A stretch of 64,000 bases of DNA from Strongyloides papillosus (taxonomy: Eukaryota > Nematoda > Chromadorea > Rhabditida > Strongyloididae). The stretch covers positions 1,178,001 through 1,242,000 of the forward strand of contig SRSI01000004.1 in assembly GCA_005656395.1 (NCBI GenBank), written 5' to 3'. A model generated the notes under the pieces. The model saw nothing but the letters and a program-made list of their open reading frames with translations, was not told the DNA's origin and did not search any database. Below, piece after piece: positions 10,621 through 22,391 of this stretch. The first letter of the stretch is position 1; every line of letters starts with the position of its first letter. A program made the translations under genes and the position numbers.

Positions 10621-13454
10621 ATATTTATAAAAATTAATGGAATGATAACAATAATATTCCGTTTTATTTTTCTAAAGCGTAGAAACAATCTTACTTTATA
10701 AAGGTAGAAATTTATTATTTAATTAATATTTAATAATTTTTATAACTTATTTAACATGATCTTATTACTTTAAAAATAATCAAGTCAATTTTTATATAAA
10801 AAAGTTTTAAAACATTAATATTTCTTGTAGTAATATGGGTAAAATATGTTAGAAATATAAATATTTAAAAGTTAAAATAAAATAATTTAAAACATTTGAT
10901 TAATATTTTCTTTAAAAATTGGAAGTTTAAGGAAGAGAAGATAACAGTTCTACTGACATGAGTGTCACAAGAAATTTATCGCATTGGTAAAAAAATTTCT
11001 ATACAGGACATTTTTAAAAAAAATAAAAATATCGTAAGAGTCTGCAATATACTTAAAGGCATTTGTTAAATTTTGAAAAAAAATGTTAATTTAAAAAGTT
11101 CATTAAACTTCTTAAAGAATAAATCTTACTTTTTAAAAGTATGTATGAAAGAAACACATTGGTGTGACTAATTGCTGCGTCAAACACTATGTTTAACGCA
11201 AAAAATAAATATTTATAAAGCATTCTTTGTAATGATTATTTAGTCTTTTGTAATTCTAATAAAAGGTAACTCAAACTATCATTATCTATTTATTATAAAG
11301 TGTTAGAAGACACCACACTAGTGTACAACATAAATCAACCAATTTTAATATTATAAAAAAAATACTACAAATAATAGACAATTTGCATTCAAAAAATTTG
11401 TTTGTTGTTAGCGAAAATGAATTAATGACCGGTACATTACTTTTTTCGAATCATTTTTCTGTGTTTAAAGTTCATAATAAAATGTATCAGCAATGTCTTA
11501 AACAAAACAAAATGAGACATAGTTATCATTCGACAACCGCTTGCTTTGCACTTTGACTTTTTCAGCATTACTATCACTATTTAAAAGGTATAATTAGGTG
11601 TACTTATAATGTTGTAAATCCTTTCCAAAAACAAAATAATAAAATGAAATTAGAGAAAGCAGGCTCAATCTAAAAATTATTCTAGTTTTATATTTAATTT
11701 ACTATTCATTATTTTTATTTTATCTTTTAACTTTTTTTCCTTGTTCGTTTTTACACGACTATAACGAACACCATTAAATTCTAAAACTTTTTAATTAATT
11801 TTAATACTTTTTTTTTCAAAGTATTAAGTCTTGGGTTCTTCCTCAAGCTGGAAAATTGTATTTATTCTTATTAGACGTTCACATTTTTTTAAATATTTAT
11901 AAATCATACTTGATTTATATGAATCATTTATGTTATCAAATTGCAATGGAGATTTATATTAGCTTAAAAAAATTGAGATATCTGTATTATATTCTCTATA
12001 TATGCTAAATTTTTTATTTAAATATAAAGATAATTGCACCCGTCTTAAAATAACTCTTCGGACAAAAAAGGTAGTTCAAGACATAGCATAAATAAATATT
12101 CCATCTCTAATGTAGTAGTAATTGTTTGTTCACGCATATTTCTTAAATTGTAACTTCCATTGCCTATACCTGATTTGTTTGATTAAAAAAATAACACTTT
12201 TCTAATTTAGTAAGAGATTTTATCCGTCTTAATAAAACTCTTTTTTGTATTGAAATAGACAATAGTTAATTGTAATACCATCAATAACAAATTTAATAAA
12301 GCTCTTGTTGCTGCGTATGTTTTGCCTAATATTGTGTTTTTCCCTTTTAAATTTCTATTTCCAAAATAACTATCCATGGTTTTAATAATATTAAAGCTTT
12401 TAGTACAAATTTTCTCTGATTTTTTTAAGGCAAAATTCATGCAGCAAAACAATACTTTCTTCATTTGTTATTGTAGATATAGAATATAATTATGTATGCT
12501 TTGTAGCACTTGATTTACAGTATCATCTATAATTCATGCATTATTGTAACTTAACTGTTTCACGACCGGAGATTTTTTAATTTCTAATTATACTCTTAAG
12601 TGTATAATTTAGAAATGATTATCTTAGAAAAAATAAATTACTAATGAGGATTTGGTATTGAGCTACTTCTAGGGAAAAAATAAATTAGTTAAAATTAATC
12701 GTTTTTAGTAACGGATGAATGTGTATTTCATATACTGCAACAAAATTAAGCAATTAATTAAACAAAATTTACTATGGTTTAGAAAATTCTAGTAAATATT
12801 TTTTAAGATAAAAAATAACAAAATTATAAATATTTTACAAATATCAGAGCGTCGAATATGCTAACGAAATTTTGTTAATAACTGAGAAAAGCCTCATTCA
12901 ATCGGGTAATGATTAAGATAAAATCATTAGAGTTCAAAGGTATTTATTTTATTAATATTAAAAAATTAAAGAAAAAAATAACAAATATGATTTTATCAAC
13001 TGAAAATTATTATATAGACATTTAATATCTTGTTAATTATCAGGAAGTTAAAAATATACCCATTAATTTTGTGGGGAGAAAGCAGTAAAGTAATTATTTT
13101 TCTTTTAAACTAGTAGCATTTTGATTAGACAAATCTGTACTTTTATTATTAACATAAAACATAAAAATTAAATAATTATGCAAAAATTTGGTTTTCAAAA
13201 ACGTAAAATCATCTAATATAAAAAATAAAGAATTAAACCATGATTTGTGATATGAATTCATTTTTTAATTATTCTATTTTCAATGGCTTCTGAGTTGGTA
13301 TTTTTCCCGGATAAAAGAATGTTCTTGAGAATCTATCGGCGTGGTCGTTATCTTTGAAGACAGATGCTTTAAATAGGTGAAGTTTGATTAAAAAGCAGTA
13401 AAAAAGTAAAATATTGTTAGCAATACCAACTAAAATTGATCGTTTTGAGAGCTA
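10621..13454. other. A+T-rich DNA with one short repeat copy and weak frames
   Basis: This holds the short interspersed repeat listed at 11174-11318 and, beside it at about 11345-11460, sequence that recurs near 41760-41880. A minus-strand frame at 12207-12464 (85 residues, containing MDSYFGNRNLKGKNTILGKT) looks more protein-like than its surroundings but matches nothing I know. Otherwise no feature is supported. Confidence 0.35.
11174..11318 (-). repeat. Short interspersed repeat, copy 1 of 3
   Basis: The segment begins GCTGCGTCAAACACTATGTT and ends near AAGACACCACAC. It is the inverted equivalent of the copies at 16892-17033 and 41415-41553. The conserved edge contains a near-perfect hairpin, GTCAAACATCATGTTTGAC in the other copies. 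There is no open frame, so this is probably a SINE-, MITE- or Helitron-like non-coding element of about 145 bp. Confidence 0.6.
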
Positions 13455-13461
13455 TTCTTTC

Positions 13462-14060
13462 TTGTTGCTCAAAAGTAACTTCCCACTTGCGAACGCTTAT
13501 AACTTTTCTTCTACGTAAGGTAAAAGCATAAATTTTTGTAAATTTGTAGATAAGTAAAATAATATTTTTTATTTTTTTTTATTAAAAAATTGTGGTTCCA
13601 TCAGAACTTATGGCTTCTTGAAGAAAAAAAATTTTTTTTACCATAATTGTAAATGTAACATTTTTTAATGAAACGATATTAGAATGATTTCTTTACAAGT
13701 CAAAAGCTCAACTTCTTTTGTTCTAGAATCACCAATATCATAAATGTTAAATTTCATTAACATTATTTTATTTTAATATAAAAAACCGTCATTTTTTAAA
13801 AATTAAAGCTCTTTCTGATGATTACCACAATTAAGTTATCACTATTCTTATAGAGTTAACGACGCTCTATCCAACGGTAGTAATTTTGTTTTTTGGAAAA
13901 AGATTTTAAGAATGTTATGACAATTAAAATATGGTCTAATTTTTTCATCGTTTTCTGAATTAAAAGAAATATGCTATTTTTTTAGTTTTTTAACATAGTT
14001 ATTTATTCTTTGTTAAAAGAAGTTGAAATATAATTTGCCTTGTATTGCTATCTGTTTATA
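13462..14060 (+). repeat. Half-element related to the CAGGGTGTCT foldback family
   Basis: It starts with AAAAGTAACTTCCCACTTGCGAACGCTTATAAC and stays alignable for about 500 bp, in inverted orientation, with 22900-23453, whose outer end is a clear CAGGGTGTCT terminus. Shared blocks include TATCAGAACTTA-like sequence (CCATCAGAACTTATGGC here) and AAAGCTCAACTTCTTTTGTT. The outer terminus of this copy is eroded (TTGTTGCTC in place of CAGGGTGTC). No second arm is obvious nearby on the right. Confidence 0.6.
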
Positions 14061-14663
14061 TTTCAAACATAAATCCTATAAGAACAAGGTCGAACATACG
14101 ATATTTTTGAAAGATGTATAATACTGAAAGATATTTGACTTTTTGTTTTTTAAATTTTTGTCTTTTGAACAAATAGTTTTAATAAAAAAAGTTTGTAGTT
14201 TTAAGCAATGTTTTTTCATTGCCATTTTGGTTGTAGTGAAATTTTTACAATTTGTTTCCATGTTTAGCTACTTTAATCGATGACTTATAAATTTAAATTT
14301 GTGTTTTATGTTACCATAGTTTATACTTGAATTTTCTTTAAAAGATAATGAATACGACATTATTAACAACTTCAAAAACTGAAAAATATACCTCTACAGA
14401 ATAACTCTCAAATAGTACATCACACATACAGTACAATAACTTAGCTTAATCTTATGGTAGAATAATGTTATCGTATTTTTTTGCAAAAAACCTTTCCATC
14501 GTCAAGATTTTATATAACATATGTAAATATTCAAAATACATTTCGACTTTTTAAACCTTTAAAATTAAAGTAAAATTTCTTGATTTTAAAAACTGTAGTT
14601 TTTTTAAATGAAACCAATCAATCTAGCTATTTTTTAACAATAAAAATCCAACTTTCTTAATTT

Positions 14664-15165
14664 ACTTTTATTATGACTGGTTAAGTGCACAAAAAAATGC
14701 ACTCTTAACTATTTTTGACCCCTAGATTTCAGAATTAGATTTTGAAATTTTGCATCTCGGTAGATTTCAACATGCTCTATCATAATTTAAAAAGAAAATT
14801 TCAAAAAGATTTCTTCAAAGTTTAGAAAAAGAAGGCCAAAGTGCCGAAAAATGGCGATTTTTCCAAATAAATGGCCGAGTCGCAAATTAATGATAAATTA
14901 AATACGCATGTACAAATTTAATATGTATGTGTGTCATTACATTGTGTTAAATAACTTTGTTATAATAAAGATAAAACAGTAATTTTTTGGCATTTTCAAA
15001 AAGTTTTTCGTAACAGTAACATTAAGAACAAGTTGGACTTTAGAAAAATTTAAACTTTTTGAATTTAAAAGTTTCAGACATTATCTTTTAACGTTATTAA
15101 TGTATATTTTTAAAAATTTAAACCCGTTTAAGAGAAACTTTTTGTAAATTATATTTATTTTCTCA
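14664..15165 (+). repeat. Interspersed repeat of about 500 bp, copy 1
   Basis: It begins near ACTTTTATTATGACTGGTT and resembles, in reverse orientation, 37545-38025. Blocks in common include the region after TTAATATGTATGTGTGTCAT, a motif like AAGAACAAGTTGGACTTTAG, and a tail near TTTAAACCCGTTTAAGAGAA. The sequence GTGCACAAAAAAATGCAC at its left end is a perfect small hairpin. It is non-coding, and the class is uncertain. Confidence 0.55.
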
Positions 15166-15360
15166 TTATAAATTTTCAACTCTAAAATTTTAACTTTTTT
15201 TTAATATAAAATATTGATTTAAGTGATTTAAAAATTACCAAATGTCATGATTGAAAAGATGTACAAGTAAACTGTAAATATGGGTATTTTTTAACAGAAG
15301 CATATTTAACTATAATGTTTGTAGATAATTAATTTACTGTTACAAAAAATTATGGAAATA

Positions 15361-15860
15361 ACAGTACCAAAAATCTTAGTTTTTGGTAGAAATTTTTTTA
15401 TTATGAATCAATTTTATGCGCACGTAAAAGAATGAAAATAAATTTCGCGCACTCAAAAGTATGAAAATAAATTTTGACTATCATATCAGTTTACCTATCA
15501 CAATAAAAGTATATTGTCGTTCTAAGCATTTAACTATTTATCGAAAACTTCAAAAGGATATCACTGCGTATTAAATAATAAAAGCTTTTCTCATTGGAAA
15601 ACTTTTAACAAGTAAAAGAACAAAAATATAAATAATTTTAAAAAATTTGTTACAACTGTAGTTCAATCACAAGCGATAAAGCATTCAAATGCCTGGAACA
15701 GCGATATACTTTTACTATGCCAGGTAAACTGATAATATAATAATTAAAATTTATTTTCATGCTTTTGAATGCCCAAAATTTATTTTCATCCTTTTACGTG
15801 ATCATAAAATGAATTTATATAAAAATAAATTTTACTAAAAACAAAGATTTTTTGTGCTGT
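15361..15860. mobile_element. Palindromic 500-bp foldback MITE, ACAGTA-type ends
   Basis: The ends read ACAGTACCAAAAATCTTAGT and, inverted, ACAGCACAAAAAATCTTTGT, bordered by TA (15359-15360, 15861-15862). Both arms carry GTTTTTRGTA, GATGAAAATAAATTT-like repeats, AGTTTACCTRKCA and AATAAAAGTATAT-type blocks, so almost the whole element is an inverted repeat. A right-truncated copy lies at 34578-34990. No protein is encoded. Confidence 0.75.
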
Positions 15861-15862
15861 TA

Positions 15863-17161
15863 TTTATTATAATGTTTTATAATATTACTACTAAATATTA
15901 ATGTTAAGCATATTAGAATTATTAAGTAATGGAAAACATCGATTTTTTTACAAAGCGTTATAATTTTTTTGTTGAATATTAGTTTAACATGCCTAAAGGT
16001 AAATAACATTAATAATATGATAGTAGGTAATAGCAAAAAATTTGGCATTTTATCATTCAAAAAAATCAAAAGTGTAAATTGATATATAAAAGGTTAGAGA
16101 TCTTTAAATAGAAAAAAATCATAAATTTACAAATTTATAAGTCCACATAAACTTAAAATATTTTTTATTTATTTAGAAATTCATAGTGATAGAAACTAAT
16201 ATACAAAATAATTTGATAGCATTATTATAGTTCAACTCTAAATTTAATTACTATTATTTAAAATTTTCGAGATATTAACTTTTAAACTATCCTATCTAAT
16301 ATATATATTTTTTACTTCTTTATCATCTTAAATTTGACTCCAAAGTCTCTAAAGAAAAGTTAGCTTCATTAAAAAGATCTTAAGAAAGTTTTCTTTATAA
16401 ATTTTTAAATTTGAAAATTCAAAATACATTATATCATATTAATTGTCAGAAAAATAAATCCCTTATTTTGTTTATTTTTTTCTACTAAAAAAGTGTCGTC
16501 AAGTAAATTAAATTTTGTTTACAAAAATGACGACCTTAGAAATCAAGAACAAAATTTATTGTTATTCTTTCACATTTAAGAATTTATTCATCCTTTATAA
16601 CAATATTTAAGGATATGTTTATGCTAGATCTTGGACAGACTCTCTGGTTTGGAAGGGCGTCCGATCCCAATTTTAAGTATATTTTTTTTGTATTACTGTC
16701 ACTTTTTTATATCGCTAGTATAGTAAACTTTTATTGTAACATTAAGTGCATCTAGTAGTTTAATAATACTTTTAACGTTAATTTAAGATAATGAGTTTAC
16801 TATATCAAAACATGCAATATTTCTTAGTAGTAAGAGATATATTCTTCCAACATTATAAATAAAAAAGTTGCAAATATCTCTCAGTGAAAAAGTGTGGTGT
16901 TAACAACACCTTATAATGAATAAATAAAATGAGTAACTTAAAAAACTTTATTTTAAAAGAACTAAAAATACAATAAAGACATGTTATATATATAATAGTT
17001 ACTTTTTGTGTCAAACATCATGTTTGACGCAGCAAAAAGAATTTTATAGGATATTAATTATGTAAAACAATATGAAATACAAATAAATAGTGAAAAATAT
17101 TTAAAAAAATAATTTTTTAAAAAATTTAAGTGAAAACATTATTTGAATTTTTTAAACCATA
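15863..17161. other. A+T-rich DNA with one short repeat copy
   Basis: Apart from the repeat at 16892-17033 I see no supported feature. The minus-strand frame 15860-16069 is hydrophobic, A+T-driven sequence abutting the foldback end and is not taken as a gene. Confidence 0.4.
16892..17033 (+). repeat. Short interspersed repeat, copy 2 of 3
   Basis: It begins GTGTGGTGTTAACAACACC, where GGTGTT/AACACC can pair, and ends GTCAAACATCATGTTTGACGC, whose arms GTCAAACAT/ATGTTTGAC can pair. The shared block CACCTTATAATGAAT lies next to the first hairpin. It is about 142 bp, in the same orientation as 41415-41553. Confidence 0.65.
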
Positions 17162-17510
17162 TACACACAAAAAATAAAAAGGACACAGGTTTGCATAAAA
17201 TGTAACAAATTTGTCCCACCTAAAAAAACTTGAATTTTCTTGATTTGCGACTAATTTTACCACAATTATTTCGTATATAAAAATTAAAACAATAACTAGA
17301 AAATTATTTAAATAAGTTTCTATTTTTTAGTAAATTTTTTTTATTTTAAAACTTAAGTTGCTTTCTACAATACATTTTAAAATACAAGGTTAGAATTTAA
17401 TTTTAAGTAAAATTACAAACACTTTCATAAAAAACATTTTTAACATATTACAGTACATTTTTTTATGTTTCAATAGTTTGAGTTATCATTAAATTATATT
17501 TTATGTGAAA

Positions 17511-17945
17511 TTTTCATATTTGATAGTCTAAATTTTTGGCTTCGGGTAGTTTCACCCGTTGAATAAACTCTGTCCCAATTGTTTTTTAGCAAACAAATGA
17601 CTATGAAAGATTTGTAATAAAATAATAGACGAGTTTTTTTTAAAAAAATATGTTAAAAAAGAAATTATAAATCTTAGTAAATATTCAAATTATTTTATAA
17701 AACGTTTATTTTTTCAATTTAAAAGGGTAGGGGTTACAGTTTAATGCGGTGCATAATGAAGTGAATCCAAAGGAATATTAATAAAATGTGTCCGCTATTT
17801 CAGACTCTGACCAAAAAAACATTAAAGCAATAGAAATTGAGTGAAGATTCTATTTTCGGACTAATATTTTAAAAACTTTCTTTTGAATATTCTCTGTAAA
17901 ACATATTACTTAAAAATTTGGCTGGGGCGAAACTGTACTTTCCCA
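17511..17945. mobile_element. Insertion (probable MITE) absent from the paralogous copy
   Basis: The left arm of the 17164-22856 element aligns with 63455-64000 on both sides of this segment, but the 63.8-kb copy lacks about 430 bp here. The segment contains GGGTAGTTTCACCC near its left edge and GGGGCGAAACTGTACTTTCCC at its right edge, a loose inverted pair around a GTTTCRCCC core. The exact edges and any target duplication are unclear. Confidence 0.45.
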
Positions 17946-18173
17946 AATTTTTTTATAATGTCTTCAAAGATCATCTTTAAAAATTAAACTTATGAAAAGC
18001 TATAAATAATATGGATTTTTATTTATAGTAAAAATAATAACTTTTTCTAATTTTAATTTAAAATAAGAACGAAAACTAAAATAAAATTTCTAATTAATAA
18101 TCTTTTGTGTGAGTAAATAATTATTAGTATTCACATTATTATTGCTAGAAAATTTTTAAATTTTTAAACTTAT

Positions 18174-18266
18174 TGTTAAATAAGACAAATGAGAAAAATA
18201 ATAATGATAATAAATCTAACTTATGCATGTATATATATATTTAAATATCATCCTATTTATTCAACA
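18174..18266 (-). repeat. copia 3' LTR
   Basis: This is 93 bp, with TG/CA ends on both strands. It contains a (TA)n run two bases longer than in the 5' LTR and encodes the last four codons and stop of the Gag-Pol frame. Confidence 0.93.
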
Positions 18267-21200
18267 CTTCCCCTCTGCCAGTAAACACATCCATTAATCT
18301 TTCTGAAGAAAATGGTTTTGTTAATGAATCTGCTAACATTTCTTCAGAACTAACATGTATTACTTCTATTTTCTTTAAACATTCTTTAAGGTAGATAAAA
18401 TCAATATCAACTGCTTTTGCTTTTGAACTATAACCTGCATCACGTTTTAAAGAAATAAATAATGGTAAATTGTCAGTATATAGAATAAGTTTAGATTCCG
18501 GTTTAAATAACTTCACAAATTTTCCTGTATGCATTAACGTATCTGTACCATAAACTAAAGCAAATAATTCCGCTATAAATGTAGAACGTGCAACTTTGGT
18601 TTGCCTTTTAGTTGACCAATAAAATAGATCATTGTTTAGATAACATGCCATACCAGTAATAGATCTTAAATCTGTGCTACTAGGTGCAAAACTAGCGTCT
18701 GAAAAGCATTCTAATTTTAAATCATCAGACCTTTTAATATATTTTAGTGTTACATCCGGTCTATATTTTAAGTAAGAAATAATTCTTGTTAATTCAGACA
18801 AGTGATTAAGTTTTGGATTTGCAGCATATTTAGCTATTCTATTTGTAGCAAATGATAAATCTGGTCTTGAATTTAATGCAATATATGAAATTCTTCCAAG
18901 TAGCGACAAAAATGTCTTCTTTTGATTTTCATCCAGTAAAATACTTTCATCATCAAGATTTCTATTACTTGTTGGTGTAACTTTACTTGTCAAATTAAGC
19001 TTTTCATTGTCATTTATAAGTTCAATGATTTTCCTCTTCTGACAAAGTTCATACCCGTTATTTATCTTTCTTAATTCCATACCTACAAAATCCACCCAGT
19101 TATTATCAACAAATCCATAGTCTTTTAATTCAAACTCATTCTTTAAATGATTAGTAACATCAATACACAAAGTATCACTAGGAGAAATTATCATTACATC
19201 ATCTACATAAACCAGTACTACCACAAATGTGTTATTTTCAAATTTCACATAAACTGAATAATCGAAATTTGTTTCATTAAAATTGTATTTCAGTAATACT
19301 TCACGAAATGTTTCCCCCCAGGCTTTAGGTGATTGACGCAGTCCATATAAAGCACGGTGTAACTGTAAACACTCATTACTTTTAATATCACAATTAAATC
19401 CTGTAGGTGGTAATATATACTCTGGAGATTCTAATTTTGATTGAAGAAAGGCACAAGTAACATCCAGTAACCTTATGAATAAATTTGTTTGAGCAGCAAA
19501 TGAAATAAGATATCTAATTGATACCATACTAGCAGTTGGAGCATAAAAACTACCATTATCTTCCTGTAAAAAACCTTTTACAACAAATCTAGCTTTATAT
19601 TTACCACAAGGTTTTTTTACAAATACCCATCTTGTTTTTAAAGGTTTAACATTATCTGGTATTGTACAAATTGACCAAGTATTCATCCTTTCAATATTTG
19701 ATAACTCCTTGTTAATTGCATCTAACCAATTTTTATCTTGAAAAGCTGTTTTTTCATTTGGCGCATTTTCATAACTAATATCACTTTGATCAAAGTTATA
19801 TTTTGACTCTAATGTTAAAACTAACTTTAAAGCATTACCTGTCATACTTTGATTTCTAGTTTTAACACCATCACCGTTTACAACTTTTGGTAACCTAGGA
19901 TTAAATGATTTCTTCACAACCGGTGTTTTATCCATATTGAAAGAATTTTCAAGTGATTCCGTAACCTCATCAACTAATTTTTCTATATCAATATCGACTT
20001 TTCTAGGATGTGGCGTATCATGGTGGATGTTAGTTGGTTTAGTATCAACCTTTGATAAGAAATCATTAACGTTTTCATCATCTGAGCTATAAACATCTGT
20101 TTTATTCTTTTTAAGTACATTATTTTCATAGTACTCTTTAGAATCAATAAAATCTTTTGATTCATCAAACCACACATCGCAAGAACTTACTACTGTACCT
20201 GTTGAAAACAGAAAGACTTTGTATGAAAATGAGGATTGTCCAAAACCAACCAGTACGCCAACTTCACTTCTATTTGCTAAATTTCTTTTATTCATTAAAT
20301 GTTGATTCATTATAGTTAAACAACCTATAATTTTAATTCTTTTCAAGTCAAATTTGATATTCAACATTGTGAGTGGAGCAATACCAGTAGTAGCAGAAGG
20401 TAAACGATTTCTTAAAAATGCACAACTTTGAATTATTTCAGGCCAGAGTTTACAAGGTAATCTCTGTGATTGAATAATTGTACCTGTCATGTTTTTCAAA
20501 GTTCTGTTATATCTTTCTACTGGATTAGCTTCTGGAGTAGCACTTTCAGTAAATTCTTGGGTTATACTTCTACGACGACATAACTCTGAAACCTGTTGAT
20601 TCAAAAATTCAGTACCTTTATCTGATCTCAGGAATCGAACTTTATGTCCTGTAATATTTTCTAAGAATATTATACCTTTTTCAAGTGCAACTATGGCTTC
20701 ACTTTTCCTTTTAATTGGTTTAACAAAAATTGCTTTACTGAAAATATCTAAAATAACTAAATAATACCTGTAACCACTAATTGTTTCTGATGTTTTAGGT
20801 TCACCTAAATCAATTGATAACCTTTCAAGTGGTACGTTTGCAGTTATTTCAATTTTATGAGGTATTCTTGTAATTTTAATACTTGCACAGTCAATGCATT
20901 TATTATTCATTGACAAACCTGTTACTTCTTTAATTAATCTAGGATTAGCATGTCCAAGACGTTTGTGCCACATCAAGGCATCGTCAACTCTATCATTTCT
21001 TATCTTTTGATCAATTATAAGAACCCCAGATTTGGAAACAATTGGAATAGATACATCTTTCTGTTTCAATTTAAATTCACTACCATTACTAACCAGTAAG
21101 CCTTCTTCCATCAACTTTACAAATGATAGTAAATTAGCAGCTACATTTTCATTATATAAGACATTTTTTACCAATATTTTATCAATATATAAATCACCAC

Positions 21201-22161
21201 ATTCTTTAATATTTAATATAGTACCATCGGCTGTTTTAACCGGTATATGTTTATCCAGTGGACGAAGATTTGATAATTTAGATTTTTCATTTGTTATATG
21301 AACAGATGCACCAGAATCAATGATCCATAAACTTTCCATTGTTTGTGCCATTGATGCAATTGTCCCCATGAAGAAACCATAATCACTATCTTCATCTATA
21401 ATGTTATCAACATCATCTTCAACACTGAAATTGACATAGTTAGAAGGTAAAGGGCAAACTTTAGCCTGATGTCCTGTTCCTCTACAATTGTAGCAAAGTT
21501 GAGATTTTACATTATTTCTTTTAATTTGGTAATTTTTATTCCGGTTATGTAAGCTAAATTTCTTATTTACGTAAAAGGATGTTTCACTAATATCATTAGT
21601 TACCATTGCATCTGATTGAGATTTTATTCTTTGAACCAAATCTTCTAAAGTTATTGAGTCAGTAAGAGTTGTTTTCATCATATCATACTTAGCATCCAGT
21701 TTTGTCAAAATTATATGACACATTTCTGTATCATTAATGATTTGATCTAGTTGCTTCAGTTGCATTACAACATTTTTAACTCTTGAGATCATTGTCATTG
21801 GATCAATTTCTTGGAAAGTATAAAGTTCAGATTTTAAATTAATGATATCAATAATTGTTGTTCGCTTGAATTTCATTTCAATATCTTTTATCAGATCAAA
21901 AGAATTATCAGTATACAAAAATTCTCTTTTTAAATCATCCGATAGAGTTAATCTTATGATTTTAGCAGAACAACCAGTACTTAAATTTTTATCTTTAAGA
22001 TCTTCATACTTCCAACTTAAACATTCCAACAATGTTGAAAAATCTTCTTTCCATAGTAGAAAATTTTCTTGATTGACCAATTTAGTGATTGATAACCCTC
22101 TCATAATTTTTACTACCTCAGAGATATTGATGACTTTATTTGGTGATTTGACGTCTGCCAT
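18253..22161 (-). CDS. copia Gag-Pol polyprotein (1302 residues)
   Basis: This single-frame Ty1/copia polyprotein reverse-transcribes and integrates its own RNA from cytoplasmic particles. Domains in order: a Gag region with a CCHC knuckle at about 223-236 (CYNCRGTGHQAKVC); aspartic protease with IIDSGASVHITN at about 280-292; integrase with an H-H-C-C zinc site (about 399, 404, 422, 425) and DDE residues near D451, D514 and E549; reverse transcriptase with LLDVTCAFLQ near 898-907 and the YVDD active site at about 985-988; and RNase H with CFSDASFA and STFIAELFALVYGTD near the C-terminus. The order protease-integrase-RT-RNase H defines the copia superfamily. The start ATG lies about 230 bp inside the 5' LTR, a normal leader length. 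The stop lies in the 3' LTR. No frameshift or nonsense change is present and all visible catalytic residues are intact. Confidence 0.96.
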   Translation of the reverse strand: MADVKSPNKVINISEVVKIMRGLSITKLVNQENFLLWKEDFSTLLECLSWKYEDLKDKNLSTGCSAKIIRLTLSDDLKREFLYTDNSFDLIKDIEMKFKRTTIIDIINLKSELYTFQEIDPMTMISRVKNVVMQLKQLDQIINDTEMCHIILTKLDAKYDMMKTTLTDSITLEDLVQRIKSQSDAMVTNDISETSFYVNKKFSLHNRNKNYQIKRNNVKSQLCYNCRGTGHQAKVCPLPSNYVNFSVEDDVDNIIDEDSDYGFFMGTIASMAQTMESLWIIDSGASVHITNEKSKLSNLRPLDKHIPVKTADGTILNIKECGDLYIDKILVKNVLYNENVAANLLSFVKLMEEGLLVSNGSEFKLKQKDVSIPIVSKSGVLIIDQKIRNDRVDDALMWHKRLGHANPRLIKEVTGLSMNNKCIDCASIKITRIPHKIEITANVPLERLSIDLGEPKTSETISGYRYYLVILDIFSKAIFVKPIKRKSEAIVALEKGIIFLENITGHKVRFLRSDKGTEFLNQQVSELCRRRSITQEFTESATPEANPVERYNRTLKNMTGTIIQSQRLPCKLWPEIIQSCAFLRNRLPSATTGIAPLTMLNIKFDLKRIKIIGCLTIMNQHLMNKRNLANRSEVGVLVGFGQSSFSYKVFLFSTGTVVSSCDVWFDESKDFIDSKEYYENNVLKKNKTDVYSSDDENVNDFLSKVDTKPTNIHHDTPHPRKVDIDIEKLVDEVTESLENSFNMDKTPVVKKSFNPRLPKVVNGDGVKTRNQSMTGNALKLVLTLESKYNFDQSDISYENAPNEKTAFQDKNWLDAINKELSNIERMNTWSICTIPDNVKPLKTRWVFVKKPCGKYKARFVVKGFLQEDNGSFYAPTASMVSIRYLISFAAQTNLFIRLLDVTCAFLQSKLESPEYILPPTGFNCDIKSNECLQLHRALYGLRQSPKAWGETFREVLLKYNFNETNFDYSVYVKFENNTFVVVLVYVDDVMIISPSDTLCIDVTNHLKNEFELKDYGFVDNNWVDFVGMELRKINNGYELCQKRKIIELINDNEKLNLTSKVTPTSNRNLDDESILLDENQKKTFLSLLGRISYIALNSRPDLSFATNRIAKYAANPKLNHLSELTRIISYLKYRPDVTLKYIKRSDDLKLECFSDASFAPSSTDLRSITGMACYLNNDLFYWSTKRQTKVARSTFIAELFALVYGTDTLMHTGKFVKLFKPESKLILYTDNLPLFISLKRDAGYSSKAKAVDIDFIYLKECLKKIEVIHVSSEEMLADSLTKPFSSERLMDVFTGRGEVLNK
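18267..18278 (-). promoter_or_regulatory. Polypurine tract of copia
   Basis: The minus strand reads GCAGAGGGGAAG directly against the TGTTG start of the 3' LTR. This is the expected position for the primer of plus-strand DNA synthesis. It also lies inside the coding sequence, encoding Arg-Gly-Glu just before the end of the protein. Confidence 0.85.
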
Positions 22162-22377
22162 TTTGTAATGATTAGTAAGTGTAATCAGATATTTTTTAAT
22201 ACTAAAATATCGTTATATATAAAACAATACACAATTTGATTTAATAAATAACAGTATAAACACGAAGTATATATTCACTTAGAAATTCAACTTATGAACA
22301 ATTGCCAAATTAGAGTTATTTACACACAGTAAACAAGTAATTTCTTTTAAACACACAGAGTTAGTATGATGACAGCT

Positions 22378-22391
22378 TCAGTCTCATAATC
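22378..22391 (-). promoter_or_regulatory. copia primer-binding site, elongator tRNA-Met anticodon arm
   Basis: Directly inside the 5' LTR the minus strand reads GATTATGAGACTGA. Its complement TCAGTCTCATAATC equals the anticodon stem-loop of animal elongator tRNA-Met, with anticodon CAT, and the match extends two bases into the LTR. Drosophila copia is known to prime with an internally cleaved 5' half of a tRNA-Met (the initiator). This element appears to use the same half-tRNA strategy with the elongator tRNA. The match is seen directly; its use as primer is inferred. Confidence 0.8.

Noticed and set aside
21032..22072. Plus-strand open frames opposite the copia gene
   Set aside because: They are shadows of the intact minus-strand Gag-Pol and have no motifs of their own.
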